In this document: positions 20,742 to 35,273 of the stretch, one piece after another
Layout of the letters: each line of letters opens with the position of its first letter
Position numbering within the stretch: the stretch's first letter is position 1
DNA from: Allopusillimonas soli
GTDB lineage: Bacteria > Pseudomonadota > Gammaproteobacteria > Burkholderiales > Burkholderiaceae_B
DNA length: 64,000 nucleotides
Reading direction: 5' to 3'
Assembly: GCF_004153445.1 (NCBI RefSeq)
Contig: NZ_SDQC01000003.1
Coordinates: 62,001-126,000 of the forward strand
Position numbers and translations under genes: made by a program
Notes under the pieces: generated by a model
The model's input: the letters and a program-made list of their open reading frames with translations, nothing else
Told to the model about the DNA's origin: nothing
Databases searched by the model: none

Positions 20742-23417
20742 TCATTGCCCCAGCAGGCCCTTGATGGCCTCGCCGATGCTCTTGACCGGATCGGCATGCG
20801 GCGTGGCTGCGGGCTTGTCGGATTTTCTGCTTTTCTGGCTGGCCTGATTGGACAGCATGTCGACCAGGCCTTCGCTGACTGCCTGCTCGATCTCCTTGCT
20901 ATTGATGCTGTCCCATTGAACACGGAATGAGGGCGCATTGGTGGGACCGGAGATACGCAGCGGGATCGTAACGCCTCGAAGATTGGCGAGATTCCTTTCC
21001 GATTGGCCCTTGGTGGTACCCACCAGGCGCACATTCACCATCAGATCCATCTGATCGTTGACCAGGTCCACCGTGGCAGGCTTACCCTGTGTGACGCGCA
21101 GCAAGGGAGCCGCCATGTTCAGCCGGGAGATGGTCGCCTGCCCGCGCTCAAGATCGACATCCGCATCCAGCGACGTGAAATCGGTTTGGCGCCCCATGTC
21201 GATCTGATTTGCAATACCCGGCAATTGGCCACTGAATACATTGCGCACCGCTTCGTTGACTTCCCCCAGAGTGCGCAGGAGGTCGATGCCCCGCACGGCG
21301 CCATCGCGCACGCGCAGCTGAACGGAGCCCGTGAGGCCCGCCTCCAGGGCGGCGCTGGTCGACCCTTGGCTGCGCACATCGACCTTGATTGTTCCTTTGC
21401 CGCGCAGCCTGTCTTCGCGGCCATAGTCGTGCAGCAGCGACCCCACGTCCACGCCCGATAGCGTGAGTGCGGCACCCAGCGCGTTTTTCGAGTCCGCCGT
21501 CAGCCGGCCGACGAGTGTACCGCCATACAGCGACGCATGCAGATTGTTTACAGCCATCCGGCCATCGCTTGCACGCAGATCCGCAGACACATCCGAAGCC
21601 TGAAGGGACTGCGCCTTCAACTCGCCGATCTTGAAGGTACCCGACAGATCGACGGAATCAAGAAAGGCCATATCGAGCGTGTCGCTGCCGGCGGCCGATG
21701 ACCGGGGCTCGGCCTTGGCGGGCGCCTGCTTTTCAGCGCCGCCCTCCTTGGCCGCAGGCTTACCTTCCGCCGCTGGCTTTGCGGGCGGAACCGGAAACAT
21801 GGTATTGAAATCGAGCTTGTCGGCGGTCAGGGCGAACTTGATCTTCGGGTCCTGAAGCTGCGTGGCGTCGAGGCGGAAGTTGAGTTTGCTGCCGCTCAGC
21901 ACGGCGTCGATTTCGCTGGCGAGCTTGTCCTTGACCAGATCGGCCTGCAAACTTCCAATGAAAGGAAATTCAAAGCTCCCACCGGGCAGGGCGGTATCGT
22001 TGATACGGATATCGCCCTTCATGGCGGACAGGCCTCCGGCGCGTCGAAACACGCCCCATGTGGCCGGCGATGTCATGTTCAACTGCACCAAGCGTTGGTC
22101 TTCCTTCAGGCTGGCCTCGATCTTCAGCTCTTTGAGCGTAAGGTTGGCGGCGTCGCCGCCCAGGCCGGACATGCCCAACGAAACGCCCAGCACGCTATCG
22201 GGCCGGGTCAGTTTGACCGTGCCTTGCACAGGCTCACCCTTCGCCGCCTCCGGCGAGACGGACAGGCTGGGTGCATCGAAGGCAATATCAAAAGCCTGTT
22301 CGGGTGTCTTCCCCTTGGCACGAAACGCCAATTTTTCCACGCGAAGCTCCGCCCTGCTGCGATCCACCTTGAGCCGGGGCGCGGTCAACGAGGTCTCGAG
22401 CCCCGCGATAGGATGCGGTCCCTCCACATCCCCCTGCACCTGCATTTCCAGATTGCTGACATCAAGCAGGTCGGCGTGATTGTCGTAGGCCACATTGCCC
22501 CGCAACACTGCCGTCTTGGCCGTGAGCTCGCCGAGCTTCCCGCTGATTTGCAGGTTGAGTTTCTGTGCGGAATATTTCTGCTCATTGGGATTGAACTGTA
22601 CCAGCGCCTGGCCCGACAAGGCCGCATCGGCCTCGGGGTGTTTGCCGATGAGCCGACCCTTCAGGGCCACATCGAATGCCTGGTTGAATGTCATCCGTCC
22701 CGTATTGACTTCCAGCTTTTCGATCCGTCCCAAGGCACCAGTTCTTGTGTCATACAGATGAATTTCGCCGTTTTTCAGATCCAGACCGGCGATATCGATC
22801 TGCAGATCCGTGCGGCGCACGGCCTCCTGTGCGGCCGCAATGGACAAAGGCGAAAAGCGGAAACCGCTGGAACCATGCTCCGTGGCGGCCACCGGCGCCG
22901 CGCCGTCTGGCATGGCCTCATCCACACTCGCTTGCTGCGCGCCCTTCCCAGCGCCATCGGCGCCCACCAGCGCCCCGGCGACCAGGGCGGACGGATGAGC
23001 CCGTACCGCAACGCGCTCACGGCCGAGCAAATCGTCGAAATTGAAATGGCCGTTTTCGTCACGCCGAATCCAGGCCTTGAATCCCGAGACGGCTACATGA
23101 TCGACCACAAGCCGGTTGGACAGCAGCGGCCAAATGGCCACTGCGAAACGCGCGCTGTCTATGGATGCGAACAGATCGTCGCTGTCGCGGTTGGACAGCG
23201 AAACATCCTGAACCGACAGGCCTATGCGCGGGAAAAGTGAAAGCTCGATATCCCCGTTGATGGACAACGTACGGTGATACCGGTTGTAGACGACCTCCTC
23301 CAGCTTGTTCTTGTAAGCATTGGGATCGAACGTCAAAAGAAAGATGGCAATGCCCACCACTGCGGCAATGATCACCACAACCAGACTGAACAATACCCGC
23401 TTCAACCAAACTTTCAT
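20742..23417 (-). CDS. AsmA-family inner-membrane-anchored protein
   Basis: The start at 23417 (MKVWLKRVLFSLVVVIIAAVVG) gives 891 residues. A 13-residue upstream extension without a ribosome site is rejected. One N-terminal membrane helix (residues about 8-30) anchors a large periplasmic body. The AsmA pattern is clear: FDPNAYKNKLEEVVYNRYHRTLSINGDIELSLFP at the start, and a C-terminal AsmA_2 region with VDVGSLLHDYGREDRLRGKG and VRDGAVRGIDLLRTLGEV. AsmA-like proteins are thought to move phospholipid between membranes or influence outer-membrane assembly. A Pro/Ala/Lys-rich linker occurs near residues 555-590. A MOSC-N gene follows. Confidence 0.92.
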   Translation of the reverse strand: MKVWLKRVLFSLVVVIIAAVVGIAIFLLTFDPNAYKNKLEEVVYNRYHRTLSINGDIELSLFPRIGLSVQDVSLSNRDSDDLFASIDSARFAVAIWPLLSNRLVVDHVAVSGFKAWIRRDENGHFNFDDLLGRERVAVRAHPSALVAGALVGADGAGKGAQQASVDEAMPDGAAPVAATEHGSSGFRFSPLSIAAAQEAVRRTDLQIDIAGLDLKNGEIHLYDTRTGALGRIEKLEVNTGRMTFNQAFDVALKGRLIGKHPEADAALSGQALVQFNPNEQKYSAQKLNLQISGKLGELTAKTAVLRGNVAYDNHADLLDVSNLEMQVQGDVEGPHPIAGLETSLTAPRLKVDRSRAELRVEKLAFRAKGKTPEQAFDIAFDAPSLSVSPEAAKGEPVQGTVKLTRPDSVLGVSLGMSGLGGDAANLTLKELKIEASLKEDQRLVQLNMTSPATWGVFRRAGGLSAMKGDIRINDTALPGGSFEFPFIGSLQADLVKDKLASEIDAVLSGSKLNFRLDATQLQDPKIKFALTADKLDFNTMFPVPPAKPAAEGKPAAKEGGAEKQAPAKAEPRSSAAGSDTLDMAFLDSVDLSGTFKIGELKAQSLQASDVSADLRASDGRMAVNNLHASLYGGTLVGRLTADSKNALGAALTLSGVDVGSLLHDYGREDRLRGKGTIKVDVRSQGSTSAALEAGLTGSVQLRVRDGAVRGIDLLRTLGEVNEAVRNVFSGQLPGIANQIDMGRQTDFTSLDADVDLERGQATISRLNMAAPLLRVTQGKPATVDLVNDQMDLMVNVRLVGTTKGQSERNLANLRGVTIPLRISGPTNAPSFRVQWDSINSKEIEQAVSEGLVDMLSNQASQKSRKSDKPAATPHADPVKSIGEAIKGLLGQ

Positions 23418-23504
23418 TAATGGGCCTCGAAAACCAGGGGCACGCCCCCCCGCCATTTTTAAGCGAATAGGTGGAATGCTAACCCATCAAGGTATGACGC
23501 GTCA

Positions 23505-23526
23505 GGGGCAATGCTGAATATGCCCC
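23505..23526. repeat. Inverted repeat upstream of metY
   Basis: GGGGCA and TGCCCC form six-base arms with a 10-base loop in the 269-base gap between divergent asmA and metY. No T run follows on either strand, so it is either an operator-like dyad or chance. No SAM or SAH riboswitch core was recognised in this gap. Confidence 0.3.
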
Positions 23527-23686
23527 CCGGGATGATCCAAATAATCGCCAACCGCAGCGTCTTTTACTTTAATATAACCATAGGAAATATAAACATGTTG
23601 CAATCGTCCTTTCAGCCAGGGGCGGCAGCCATTACGATGCGGACTAGTCACGCCTTATTTTTTTCATCACACAACTACGCAAAATC

Positions 23687-24964
23687 ATGAAATTCGAGAC
23701 ACTTGCCATTCATGCCGGCTATCAGCCCGACCCCACGACCAAGAGCGTCGCCGTCCCTATCTATCAGACAACCTCCTATGCCTTCGACAGCACCCAACAT
23801 GGCGCGGACCTGTTCGATCTGAAAGTGCCGGGCAATATCTATACCCGCATCATGAACCCCACCAATGCCGTGCTTGAGGAGCGCGTAGCGGCGCTGGAGG
23901 GCGGGGTGGCCGCATTGGTCGTTGCTTCAGGCATGGCGGCCGTGACTTACGCCATCCAGACTATCGCGCAGGCTGGCGACAATATTGTTTCAGTGTCCAA
24001 GCTATATGGGGGCACCTACAACCTTTTCGCCCATACCTTTCCGCGCCAGGGCCTTACAGTGAAATTTGCGCCTCACGACGATGTGGCGGCGCTGGAAAGC
24101 CTCATCGACGAGCATACCAAGGCCGTGTTCTGCGAATCCATAGGCAATCCGGCGGGCAATGTGGTGGATATCGAGGCAATTGCCGAGGCGGCGCACAGGC
24201 ATGGGGTGCCGCTTATCGTGGACAATACCGTTGCATCGCCTGCGCTATGCCGCCCCATTGAATACGGGGCCGATATCGTGGTGCATGCGCTGACAAAATA
24301 CATGGGCGGACACGGCACCACCATCGCGGGCGCGATTGTCGACTCAGGCAAGTTTCCGTGGGCCGAACACAAGGACCGTTTCCCCATGCTGAACGAGCCC
24401 GATCCCTCCTATCATGGGGTGGTCTACACCGAAGCATTCGGCCCGGCCGCCTACATCGGCCGCTGCCGGGTTGTGCCGCTGCGCAACACTGGCGCGGCGC
24501 TGTCACCTTTCAACGCATTCCTGGTACTGCAAGGCGTGGAAACACTGCCACTGCGCATGGCTCGCCATACCGAGAATGCCTTGGCGGTGGCGCGCTTCCT
24601 GCAGCAACATGATCAAGTATCGTGGGTGCAATATGCCGGGCTTGAGGATCATCCGGAGCACGCGCTGGCGAAAAAGTATTTCGACGGCAAGCCGGCCAGC
24701 ATACTGTCCTTTGGCATCAAGGGCGGCAGCGCCGCGGGTGCGCGCTTCATCGATGCACTCAAGCTTATCCTACGCCTGGTCAACATCGGGGATGCAAAGT
24801 CGCTGGCCTGCCATCCCGCATCCACCACACACCGCCAGCTCAATCCCGACGAGTTGGCCAAAGCGGGGGTGGGAGAAGACATGATCCGCCTATCCATCGG
24901 CATCGAGCACATTGACGACCTGATCGAAGACCTGGAGCAGGCCTTGGCGGCGAGCAGGGGCTGA
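23687..24964 (+). CDS. metY: O-acetylhomoserine aminocarboxypropyltransferase (sulfhydrylase)
   Basis: The 425-residue PLP enzyme of the Cys/Met metabolism family starts MKFETLAIHAGYQPDPTTKSVAVPIYQTTSYAFDS, a MetY hallmark. The PLP lysine is in HALTKYMGGHGTTIAGAIVDSG near residue 207. The family fingerprint YTRIMNPTNAVLEERVAALEGG and the C-terminal CHPASTTHRQL also fit O-acetylhomoserine sulfhydrylase. It makes homocysteine directly from O-acetylhomoserine and sulfide. It stands alone and is convergent with the yidB-like gene. Confidence 0.93.
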   Translation: MKFETLAIHAGYQPDPTTKSVAVPIYQTTSYAFDSTQHGADLFDLKVPGNIYTRIMNPTNAVLEERVAALEGGVAALVVASGMAAVTYAIQTIAQAGDNIVSVSKLYGGTYNLFAHTFPRQGLTVKFAPHDDVAALESLIDEHTKAVFCESIGNPAGNVVDIEAIAEAAHRHGVPLIVDNTVASPALCRPIEYGADIVVHALTKYMGGHGTTIAGAIVDSGKFPWAEHKDRFPMLNEPDPSYHGVVYTEAFGPAAYIGRCRVVPLRNTGAALSPFNAFLVLQGVETLPLRMARHTENALAVARFLQQHDQVSWVQYAGLEDHPEHALAKKYFDGKPASILSFGIKGGSAAGARFIDALKLILRLVNIGDAKSLACHPASTTHRQLNPDELAKAGVGEDMIRLSIGIEHIDDLIEDLEQALAASRG

Positions 24965-24996
24965 GAGCCCGCAACCGCGCGCCGCACGATTGTTGA

Positions 24997-25401
24997 CTAC
25001 AGCTTGCCGAGCAGGCCCGATACCGAGCCGAGCAGGTTGTCGTCCAGGCCGCTCGCCGCACTCTCTTCGCCATCGGGGGTGGCCTGATCGACCAGCGAGG
25101 GCAGCAGCGACGTCAGATTCCGCAGCACGTCGCCCTTGTCCTGCCCGCTTTCCTGCGCCATGGCGTTGATCATGCCGTCTCCGAGCACGGACTGGACCTG
25201 ATCCGTGGATATAGGCAGGTTCTGGCCCGGACCGACCCACGAGGCGATAACTTCACCCAGGCCGCCTTCACGAAAACTGGCCAAAAGCCCCTGCAATCCG
25301 CCCGGATATTTCTTGATCTGATCCATCAGGACGGGCAGGAGCGCCGCCTGCCCCGCGCCTTGCCCTCCCAGGGCGGAAGAGATCGAGTCGAGTAGTCCCA
25401 T
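24997..25401 (-). CDS. YidB-family (DUF937) protein
   Basis: The ATG at 25401 gives 134 residues beginning MGLLDSISSALGG, the typical YidB start. Conserved features are PGGLQGLLASFREGGLGEVIASWVG and NLPISTDQVQSVLG, and a Gly/Leu/Asp-rich end repeating LLGSVSGLLGKL. An AGGAGA ribosome site precedes it. Family function is unknown. Divergent from pntAA. Confidence 0.88.
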   Translation of the reverse strand: MGLLDSISSALGGQGAGQAALLPVLMDQIKKYPGGLQGLLASFREGGLGEVIASWVGPGQNLPISTDQVQSVLGDGMINAMAQESGQDKGDVLRNLTSLLPSLVDQATPDGEESAASGLDDNLLGSVSGLLGKL

Positions 25402-25475
25402 TTCATTCTCCTGTGTTTTGAATGCGACAGAAGCCAGTCTACTGAATAATCCCCGGGAAGAATGCAAATAAGTGT

Positions 25476-25500
25476 GTGGACAACTTGGTATAGTGTCCAC
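25476..25500. promoter_or_regulatory. Inverted repeat upstream of pntAA
   Basis: GTGGACA (25476-25482) and TGTCCAC (25494-25500) form perfect seven-base arms with an 11-base centre, 35 bases before the pntAA start. A TATAGT -10-like element (25489-25494) lies between the arms. It is a candidate operator; the binding protein is unknown. Confidence 0.45.
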
Positions 25501-25534
25501 CAAAGAATATTGATCAGGTGGAGAGCACAGCCTT

Positions 25535-26653
25535 ATGCAAACAGGAATTCCGCGCGAGCGCCGGGGCGGCGAGACCCGCGTGGCGGGCACCCCCGAAATC
25601 GTCAAGAAGTATGTAGCCGCGGGACATACCGTGCTCGTTGAGAAAGACGCGGGCGCGCTGGCGCATTTTCCCGACGCAGCCTACGAGCAGGCGGGCGCCC
25701 GCATCGTGGACCAGGGCGATGCGCTGGCCGCAGAACTCGTGCTGAAAGTTCGAGCGCCCGACCCACAGGAGCTTGCCTTGATGAAGCCAGGCTCGGTGCT
25801 GGTGGGTATGCTGGACCCTTTCGATGCCGACGGCCTGGCGCGGATGGCCGCGGCCGGCCTCACCGCGTTTGCACTGGAGGCGGCGCCGCGCATCACGCGC
25901 GCGCAGAGCCTGGATGTGCTTTCATCTCAAGCCAATCTGGCCGGATACAAGGCCGTGTTGCTGGCAGCCAATCAATATGGCCGCCTTTTTCCCATGATGA
26001 TGACCGCCGCGGGTACGCTCAAGGCGGCCCGGGCCGTCGTGCTCGGCGCAGGCGTGGCCGGATTGCAGGCGATCGCCACGGCCAAGCGCCTTGGCGCGGT
26101 GGTCGAGGCATCGGATGTGCGGCCTGCCGCCAAAGAGCAGATCGAATCGCTGGGTGCCAAGTTCATCGATGTACCCTACGAAACCGATGAGGAGCGCGAG
26201 ATCGCCGAAGGAACTGGTGGCTACGCGCGCCCCATGCCGGCCGCATGGATGGCGCGCCAGGCGGCGCTGGTGGCCGAACGCTGCAAGCAGGCCGATATTG
26301 TCGTCAGCACCGCCCTGATACCCGGCCGCCCCGCCCCCGAGCTCATCAGTGCGGACACCGTGCATGGGATGAAACCTGGGTCGGTCATCGTGGACCTGGC
26401 CGTCGAGCGCGGCGGCAACTGCCCCCTATCCGAGAAGGATAAGGTTGCCATGGTGAATGGCGTGGCCATTATCGGCTACAGCAATCTGGCCGCACTTGTG
26501 CCGCACGACGCGTCAGCGCTGTACGCCCGCAATATATTTGACTTCCTGAAGCTGGTGACCGGTGCCGAAGCGCAACTGGACATTCAGCACGATGATGAAA
26601 TCGTCGCCGCCTGCCTGGTATGCAAGGACGGCAAAGTACTGAGGAATGCCTGA
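25535..26653 (+). CDS. pntAA: NAD(P) transhydrogenase subunit alpha, part 1 (NAD-binding domain I)
   Basis: The 372-residue protein corresponds to soluble domain I of proton-translocating transhydrogenase. The NAD-binding Rossmann motif VLGAGVAGLQAIATAKRLGA is near residues 169-188, with ASDVRPAAKEQIESLGAKF after it. The C-terminal NIFDFLKL segment is typical. It starts IPRERRGGETRVAGTPE as in the alanine dehydrogenase/PntA family. Three-gene pnt operons (domain I, small membrane subunit, beta) are the Rhodospirillum-like form, unlike the fused E. coli PntA. Its stop overlaps the next ATG by one base. Confidence 0.96.
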   Translation: MQTGIPRERRGGETRVAGTPEIVKKYVAAGHTVLVEKDAGALAHFPDAAYEQAGARIVDQGDALAAELVLKVRAPDPQELALMKPGSVLVGMLDPFDADGLARMAAAGLTAFALEAAPRITRAQSLDVLSSQANLAGYKAVLLAANQYGRLFPMMMTAAGTLKAARAVVLGAGVAGLQAIATAKRLGAVVEASDVRPAAKEQIESLGAKFIDVPYETDEEREIAEGTGGYARPMPAAWMARQAALVAERCKQADIVVSTALIPGRPAPELISADTVHGMKPGSVIVDLAVERGGNCPLSEKDKVAMVNGVAIIGYSNLAALVPHDASALYARNIFDFLKLVTGAEAQLDIQHDDEIVAACLVCKDGKVLRNA

Positions 26654-26960
26654 TGGAACTGGTCAACCACACCCTCATCAACCTGATCATTTTTGTGCTC
26701 GCCGTTTATGTTGGCTTTCACGTCGTCTGGAATGTGACGCCAGCACTGCATACGCCGCTGATGGCCGTGACCAACGCCATCTCTGCCATCATCATCGTGG
26801 GGGCGATGCTCGCCGCCGCGCTGACTACAGGCGGACTGGCGCACACCATGGGAATTTTTGCCGTGGCGCTCGCCGCGGTCAATGTTTTCGGCGGCTTCCT
26901 CGTCACACGGCGCATGCTGGAGATGTTCAAGAAGAAAGAGAAAAAATCGGGAGGCCAGTC

Positions 26961-26964
<4 letters not shown>
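26653..26964 (+). CDS. pntAB: NAD(P) transhydrogenase subunit alpha, part 2 (membrane domain IIa)
   Basis: The ATG at 26653 overlaps the pntAA stop and gives 103 residues with three predicted membrane helices. HTPLMAVTNAISAIIIVGAM is the conserved helix-pair segment of transhydrogenase domain II, and the end is Lys-rich (MFKKKEKKSG). It supplies part of the proton channel. The stop overlaps the pntB start by four bases. Confidence 0.95.
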
Positions 26965-28400
<1,436 letters not shown>

Positions 28401-28410
28401 GGATACGCGG

Positions 28411-29913
<1,503 letters not shown>

Positions 29914-30032
29914 CTGTTGTTCCTCAAATGCATCAATACATGCGCGTGGAAGTCCACGGGGTGCCCAGCCGCGGCAGCCGTTCAATGGCCGTGTCCGCCC
30001 AACCGGCGTGTAGGGTCCAGCATAGCATGAAC

Positions 30033-30066
30033 ATTTCCGATAAGAAATTATATTTCCCAAGGGAAA
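30033..30066. promoter_or_regulatory. Two adjacent dyads in the ALDH7/oxidoreductase divergent promoter region
   Basis: In an AT-rich stretch of the 253-base divergent gap, ATTTC-N6-GAAAT (30033-30048) is followed five bases later by TTTCCC-AA-GGGAAA (30053-30066). Both have perfect arms. They are good candidates for a shared operator, possibly of the XRE-cupin regulator encoded at 31472. Confidence 0.45.
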
Positions 30067-30166
30067 ATACTGAGAGAAATCAGAATAAATAAACGAAACA
30101 ATAGACGGGTCATGAGGCGGCCACACGGCGTCGCCTTTCTCGTCTTGATACGCCGGAGCAGGCAGC

Positions 30167-31348
30167 ATGGGCACAGACCGCTACGATGTCGTCATAGTCG
30201 GCGGCGCCGCCATTGGCAGCGCCGCAGCCTATTTTCTGACGGCCGACAAGGGCTTCAACGGCCGGGTGCTGGTGATCGAGCAAGACCCCAGCTACCAGCA
30301 TTGCGCCACGGCGTTGTCCGCCGCATCCATTCGCCACCAGTTCTCCACACCCGAAAATGTGCAGATGTCGCTGTTCGGCTCGTCGTTTCTGCGCCATTTT
30401 GGCGAACTGCTCGCGGTGGACGGCCAGCAGCCGGACGCGGCATTTCATGAGAGAGGCTATCTCTTTCTGGCGACTGCCGCGGGCGTACCGGTGCTTGAGG
30501 CGAATCACGCCACGCAAAAACAACAGGGGGCCGACGTGACGCTGTTGGAACCAGGTGCGCTGTCGCGGCGATACCCGTGGTTGAACACAGAGGATATTGC
30601 CCAGGCATCACTGGGCCTGTCAGGCGAAGGGTGGCTCGACGCCTACGGCATGATGCAAGGCCTGCGACGCAAATCCATTGCCCAGGGCGCGCGCTATATT
30701 AAGGACAAGGTGGTCGGGCTGCGACGCGCGGGACGGCGGGTGCGGTCACTGGTGCTGCGCGACGGCGCAGAGGTCGAATGCGGCGCCGTCATCAACGCGG
30801 CGGGCATCGGCGCGCCGGAGGTGGCCCGGCAAGCGGGCATCACACTGCCTGTACAAGCCCGCAAGCGCTGCGTGTTCTATGTTCAATGCCCCACCACCCT
30901 GCCTGGATGCCCCATGATCATCGATCCGAGCGGCGCCTACTTCCGGCCCGAGGGCCAGGGTTATATCACCGGCATATCGCCCGCACCGGACCAGGATCCG
31001 GAATGCCACGACTTCGAGGTGCAGCACGCTCTGTTTGAAGACGTGCTGTGGCCCATTCTGGCGCATCGCGTACCCGCCTTCGAGGCATTGCGCTGCAGCC
31101 GGAGCTGGGCGGGCCATTACGATATGAACACGGTGGACCAGAATGTGATTCTCGGCCCGCACCCCGATGTGGACAATCTGTTTTTCGCCAACGGTTTCAG
31201 CGGCCACGGCATGCAGCAGTCACCGGCAGTGGGCAGGGCGCTATCCGAACTCATCATTCATGGCGGCTTTCGCACGCTGGATCTGTCGCGCATGGGTTGG
31301 CAGCGCATACTGAACAACAGCCCGATCATCGAGAAAAATGTTGTCTAG
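30167..31348 (+). CDS. FAD-dependent oxidoreductase, DAO family, FOXRED1-like
   Basis: The 393-residue protein begins with a dinucleotide-binding fold, DVVIVGGAAIGSAAAYFL. GVSI-type catalytic segments follow (CATALSAASIRHQFSTPENVQMS). The C-terminus contains AGHYDMNTVDQNVILGPHP and FANGFSGHGMQQSPAVGRAL, very like the mitochondrial FOXRED1/sarcosine-dehydrogenase-like group. DAO enzymes oxidise secondary or primary amines of amino acids. With an imine reductase and an ALDH7 as neighbours, oxidation of L-pipecolate to piperideine-6-carboxylate is a plausible role, but D-amino acids or N-methyl amino acids cannot be excluded. GGAG lies nine bases before the ATG. Confidence 0.85.
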   Translation: MGTDRYDVVIVGGAAIGSAAAYFLTADKGFNGRVLVIEQDPSYQHCATALSAASIRHQFSTPENVQMSLFGSSFLRHFGELLAVDGQQPDAAFHERGYLFLATAAGVPVLEANHATQKQQGADVTLLEPGALSRRYPWLNTEDIAQASLGLSGEGWLDAYGMMQGLRRKSIAQGARYIKDKVVGLRRAGRRVRSLVLRDGAEVECGAVINAAGIGAPEVARQAGITLPVQARKRCVFYVQCPTTLPGCPMIIDPSGAYFRPEGQGYITGISPAPDQDPECHDFEVQHALFEDVLWPILAHRVPAFEALRCSRSWAGHYDMNTVDQNVILGPHPDVDNLFFANGFSGHGMQQSPAVGRALSELIIHGGFRTLDLSRMGWQRILNNSPIIEKNVV

Positions 31349-31471
31349 ACCGGCGCGACGTGAGGAGGGCATCGGCCGAGAGCCCGGCCCTGGTCCGCTT
31401 CGCCGCACACCGCCTGGGCGTAGGCCTTGTCCCATCGTGAGGCTACACTGCCAATTTTCAATCGGAATGCC

Positions 31472-32095
31472 ATGGTGAACCAGACCACCGTACAAGAACA
31501 GGAGTCCGCACTAGCAGCGCGGCTGAAGGCGCTGCGCCTGGAGCGTGGCTGGACGCAAGGACAGACCAGCAGGGCCAGCGGCGTGGCCAGTTCCACGCTG
31601 TCGAAAATAGAAAACGGACTGATGTCACCCACTTATGATGTGCTGCTGCGTCTGGCCCATGGCCTGGGTGTCGATGTTGCCGAACTCTTTTCGCCTGCCC
31701 AGGCTCATATGGGCGCGGGCCGGCGCAGCATAGAACGCAAGGGGCACGGAGAGGTCCATGAAACGCCGCTCTACCGCCATGTACTGCTGTGCTCGCAGCT
31801 ATCCCACAAGCAAATGATGCCGTTTGTCACGCGCATCAAGGCGCACGGCGTGCAGCCGGAAGAAGGCTGGAGCCAACATGACGGTGAGGAGTTCGTATAC
31901 GTTCTGTCTGGCGCCATCGCGCTGCATACCGAGTACTATCAGCCAGCAATACTCCAGGCCGGCGACTGTTTCTATATCGACAGCCGTATGCGCCATCGCG
32001 TCATCAATCACGGGCCGGACGATGCCGAAGTGCTGTGGGTAAGCACCCAGCCTCATATGTCCGATGCAGGGCATGCGCCCGCGCCCTCTCCCTGA
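31472..32095 (+). CDS. XRE-family regulator with C-terminal cupin domain
   Basis: The ATG at 31472 gives 207 residues; an upstream GTG at 31427 would add 15. The helix-turn-helix is at residues about 12-66 (RLKALRLERGWTQGQTSRASGVASSTLSKIENG). A cupin barrel follows, with WSQHDGEEFVYVLSGAIALHTE and the late DSRMRHRVINHG. XRE-cupin proteins (PuuR/SutR-like) sense amines, amino acids or related ligands in the cupin pocket. It lies between the oxidase and the imine reductase on the same strand, so it probably controls this catabolic block. Confidence 0.9.
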   Translation: MVNQTTVQEQESALAARLKALRLERGWTQGQTSRASGVASSTLSKIENGLMSPTYDVLLRLAHGLGVDVAELFSPAQAHMGAGRRSIERKGHGEVHETPLYRHVLLCSQLSHKQMMPFVTRIKAHGVQPEEGWSQHDGEEFVYVLSGAIALHTEYYQPAILQAGDCFYIDSRMRHRVINHGPDDAEVLWVSTQPHMSDAGHAPAPSP

Positions 32096-32113
32096 CCCAA
32101 CCTGGACCATGCC

Positions 32114-33025
32114 ATGACAGCCAAGGCAATCAAGACTTTCAATGCAGCACAGACAGCGGATCTACTGGATTTCCCCGGCATGGTGGAGATGCTGGCACAG
32201 GCCGCCGCCGACTATGCACACGGCGAAATCACAGCGCCCGAGCGCCAGGTTGTGGCCTACCCGCAAGGCGGCGTCATGCTGTCCATGCCAGCGACGGCGC
32301 CGGATATCGGCATACACAAGCTGGTCAATGTGGTCGCGTCCAACCGAGAGCGGGGCCTGCCCACGATTCATGGCGTGGTCACAGCCTATGATGGTGCAAC
32401 AGGCCAGGAACGCTTCGTGCTGGATGGCCCGACCGTCACAGCGCGGCGCACAGCCGCCGTGTCGATGCTAGGCCTGCGTACCCTTGGGCCATCCGCACCC
32501 AGGCATGCCGCGGTTATCGGCACAGGCACCCAGGCGCTTGGCCACGTCCAGGCATTGGCGGCACTGTATCCGGGCCTGTGCGTCACGCTCATCGGCAGAA
32601 GCATCGAGAAGGCGCAGGCATTCGCGCGCGATCATGAGGATCTTGGCCTGCCGCTGCGCGCGGACGCATCCGTGCCCGACGATGCCGATGTGGTCATCAC
32701 GGCCACCACCAGCCCCGAACCTGTGTACGCCCTGCCCCCGCGCCCTGACCGCCTGGTCATCGGTGTGGGCGCCTACCGGGCGGATCTGGCGGAAATTGCG
32801 CCCGCCACGCTGGAAGGCAGCCAGCTCTATGTCGATGACCTGGCTGGCGCGAAGCATGAAGCGGGCGACTATATTCAGGCCGGCGTCGATTGGCGTGCGG
32901 TGCGCGCGCTGATTCATGCTTTGGAAAACGGCGCCGGCACGGCCGGTGCCAGGGTATTCAAGACCGTGGGTTGCGCGGCCTGGGACCTGGCCGCCGCACG
33001 TTGCGCATTGCGCAAGATAAAATAG
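32114..33025 (+). CDS. Ornithine cyclodeaminase/mu-crystallin family protein, likely delta1-pyrroline/piperideine-2-carboxylate reductase
   Basis: The 303-residue protein has the OCD family N-terminal barrel ([23 protein letters not shown], with the substrate lysine). The Rossmann motif [16 protein letters not shown] is near residues 135-150. The short N-terminus and the [12 protein letters not shown] segment resemble the LhpI-type cyclic imino-acid reductases more than true ornithine cyclodeaminase. Those reduce delta1-piperideine-2-carboxylate to L-pipecolate or delta1-pyrroline-2-carboxylate to L-proline with NAD(P)H. It sits 18 bases after the regulator and upstream of the RidA gene. Confidence 0.82.
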   Translation: MTAKAIKTFNAAQTADLLDFPGMVEMLAQAAADYAHGEITAPERQVVAYPQGGVMLSMPATAPDIGIHKLVNVVASNRERGLPTIHGVVTAYDGATGQERFVLDGPTVTARRTAAVSMLGLRTLGPSAPRHAAVIGTGTQALGHVQALAALYPGLCVTLIGRSIEKAQAFARDHEDLGLPLRADASVPDDADVVITATTSPEPVYALPPRPDRLVIGVGAYRADLAEIAPATLEGSQLYVDDLAGAKHEAGDYIQAGVDWRAVRALIHALENGAGTAGARVFKTVGCAAWDLAAARCALRKIK

Positions 33026-33152
33026 CCGAAGGCTGGCGAGGCGCGGGTACGCGGCGTCCAACCTCATCAACCCCGGCACAGGCGAGGCTCGCATGGCGCG
33101 GCCTCATCATGAGTGGAGACTGTATGACCCAACAGGCAGCAAAGGAGACTTC

Positions 33153-35198
<2,046 letters not shown>

Positions 35199-35273
35199 GG
35201 GGCCGGACGGGCCCATTGCACGCCCCCGCCCGTCCTACAATGAGAGCCGACTGAAACGCTTTGCGAGGTATAC

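Noticed and set aside
22095-23240. A 381-codon plus-strand frame opposite asmA
   Set aside because: The AsmA reading has a membrane anchor and family motifs; the opposite frame has none.
23418-23686. Possible SAM or SAH riboswitch upstream of metY
   Set aside because: No recognisable aptamer core was found; only a short inverted repeat is present.
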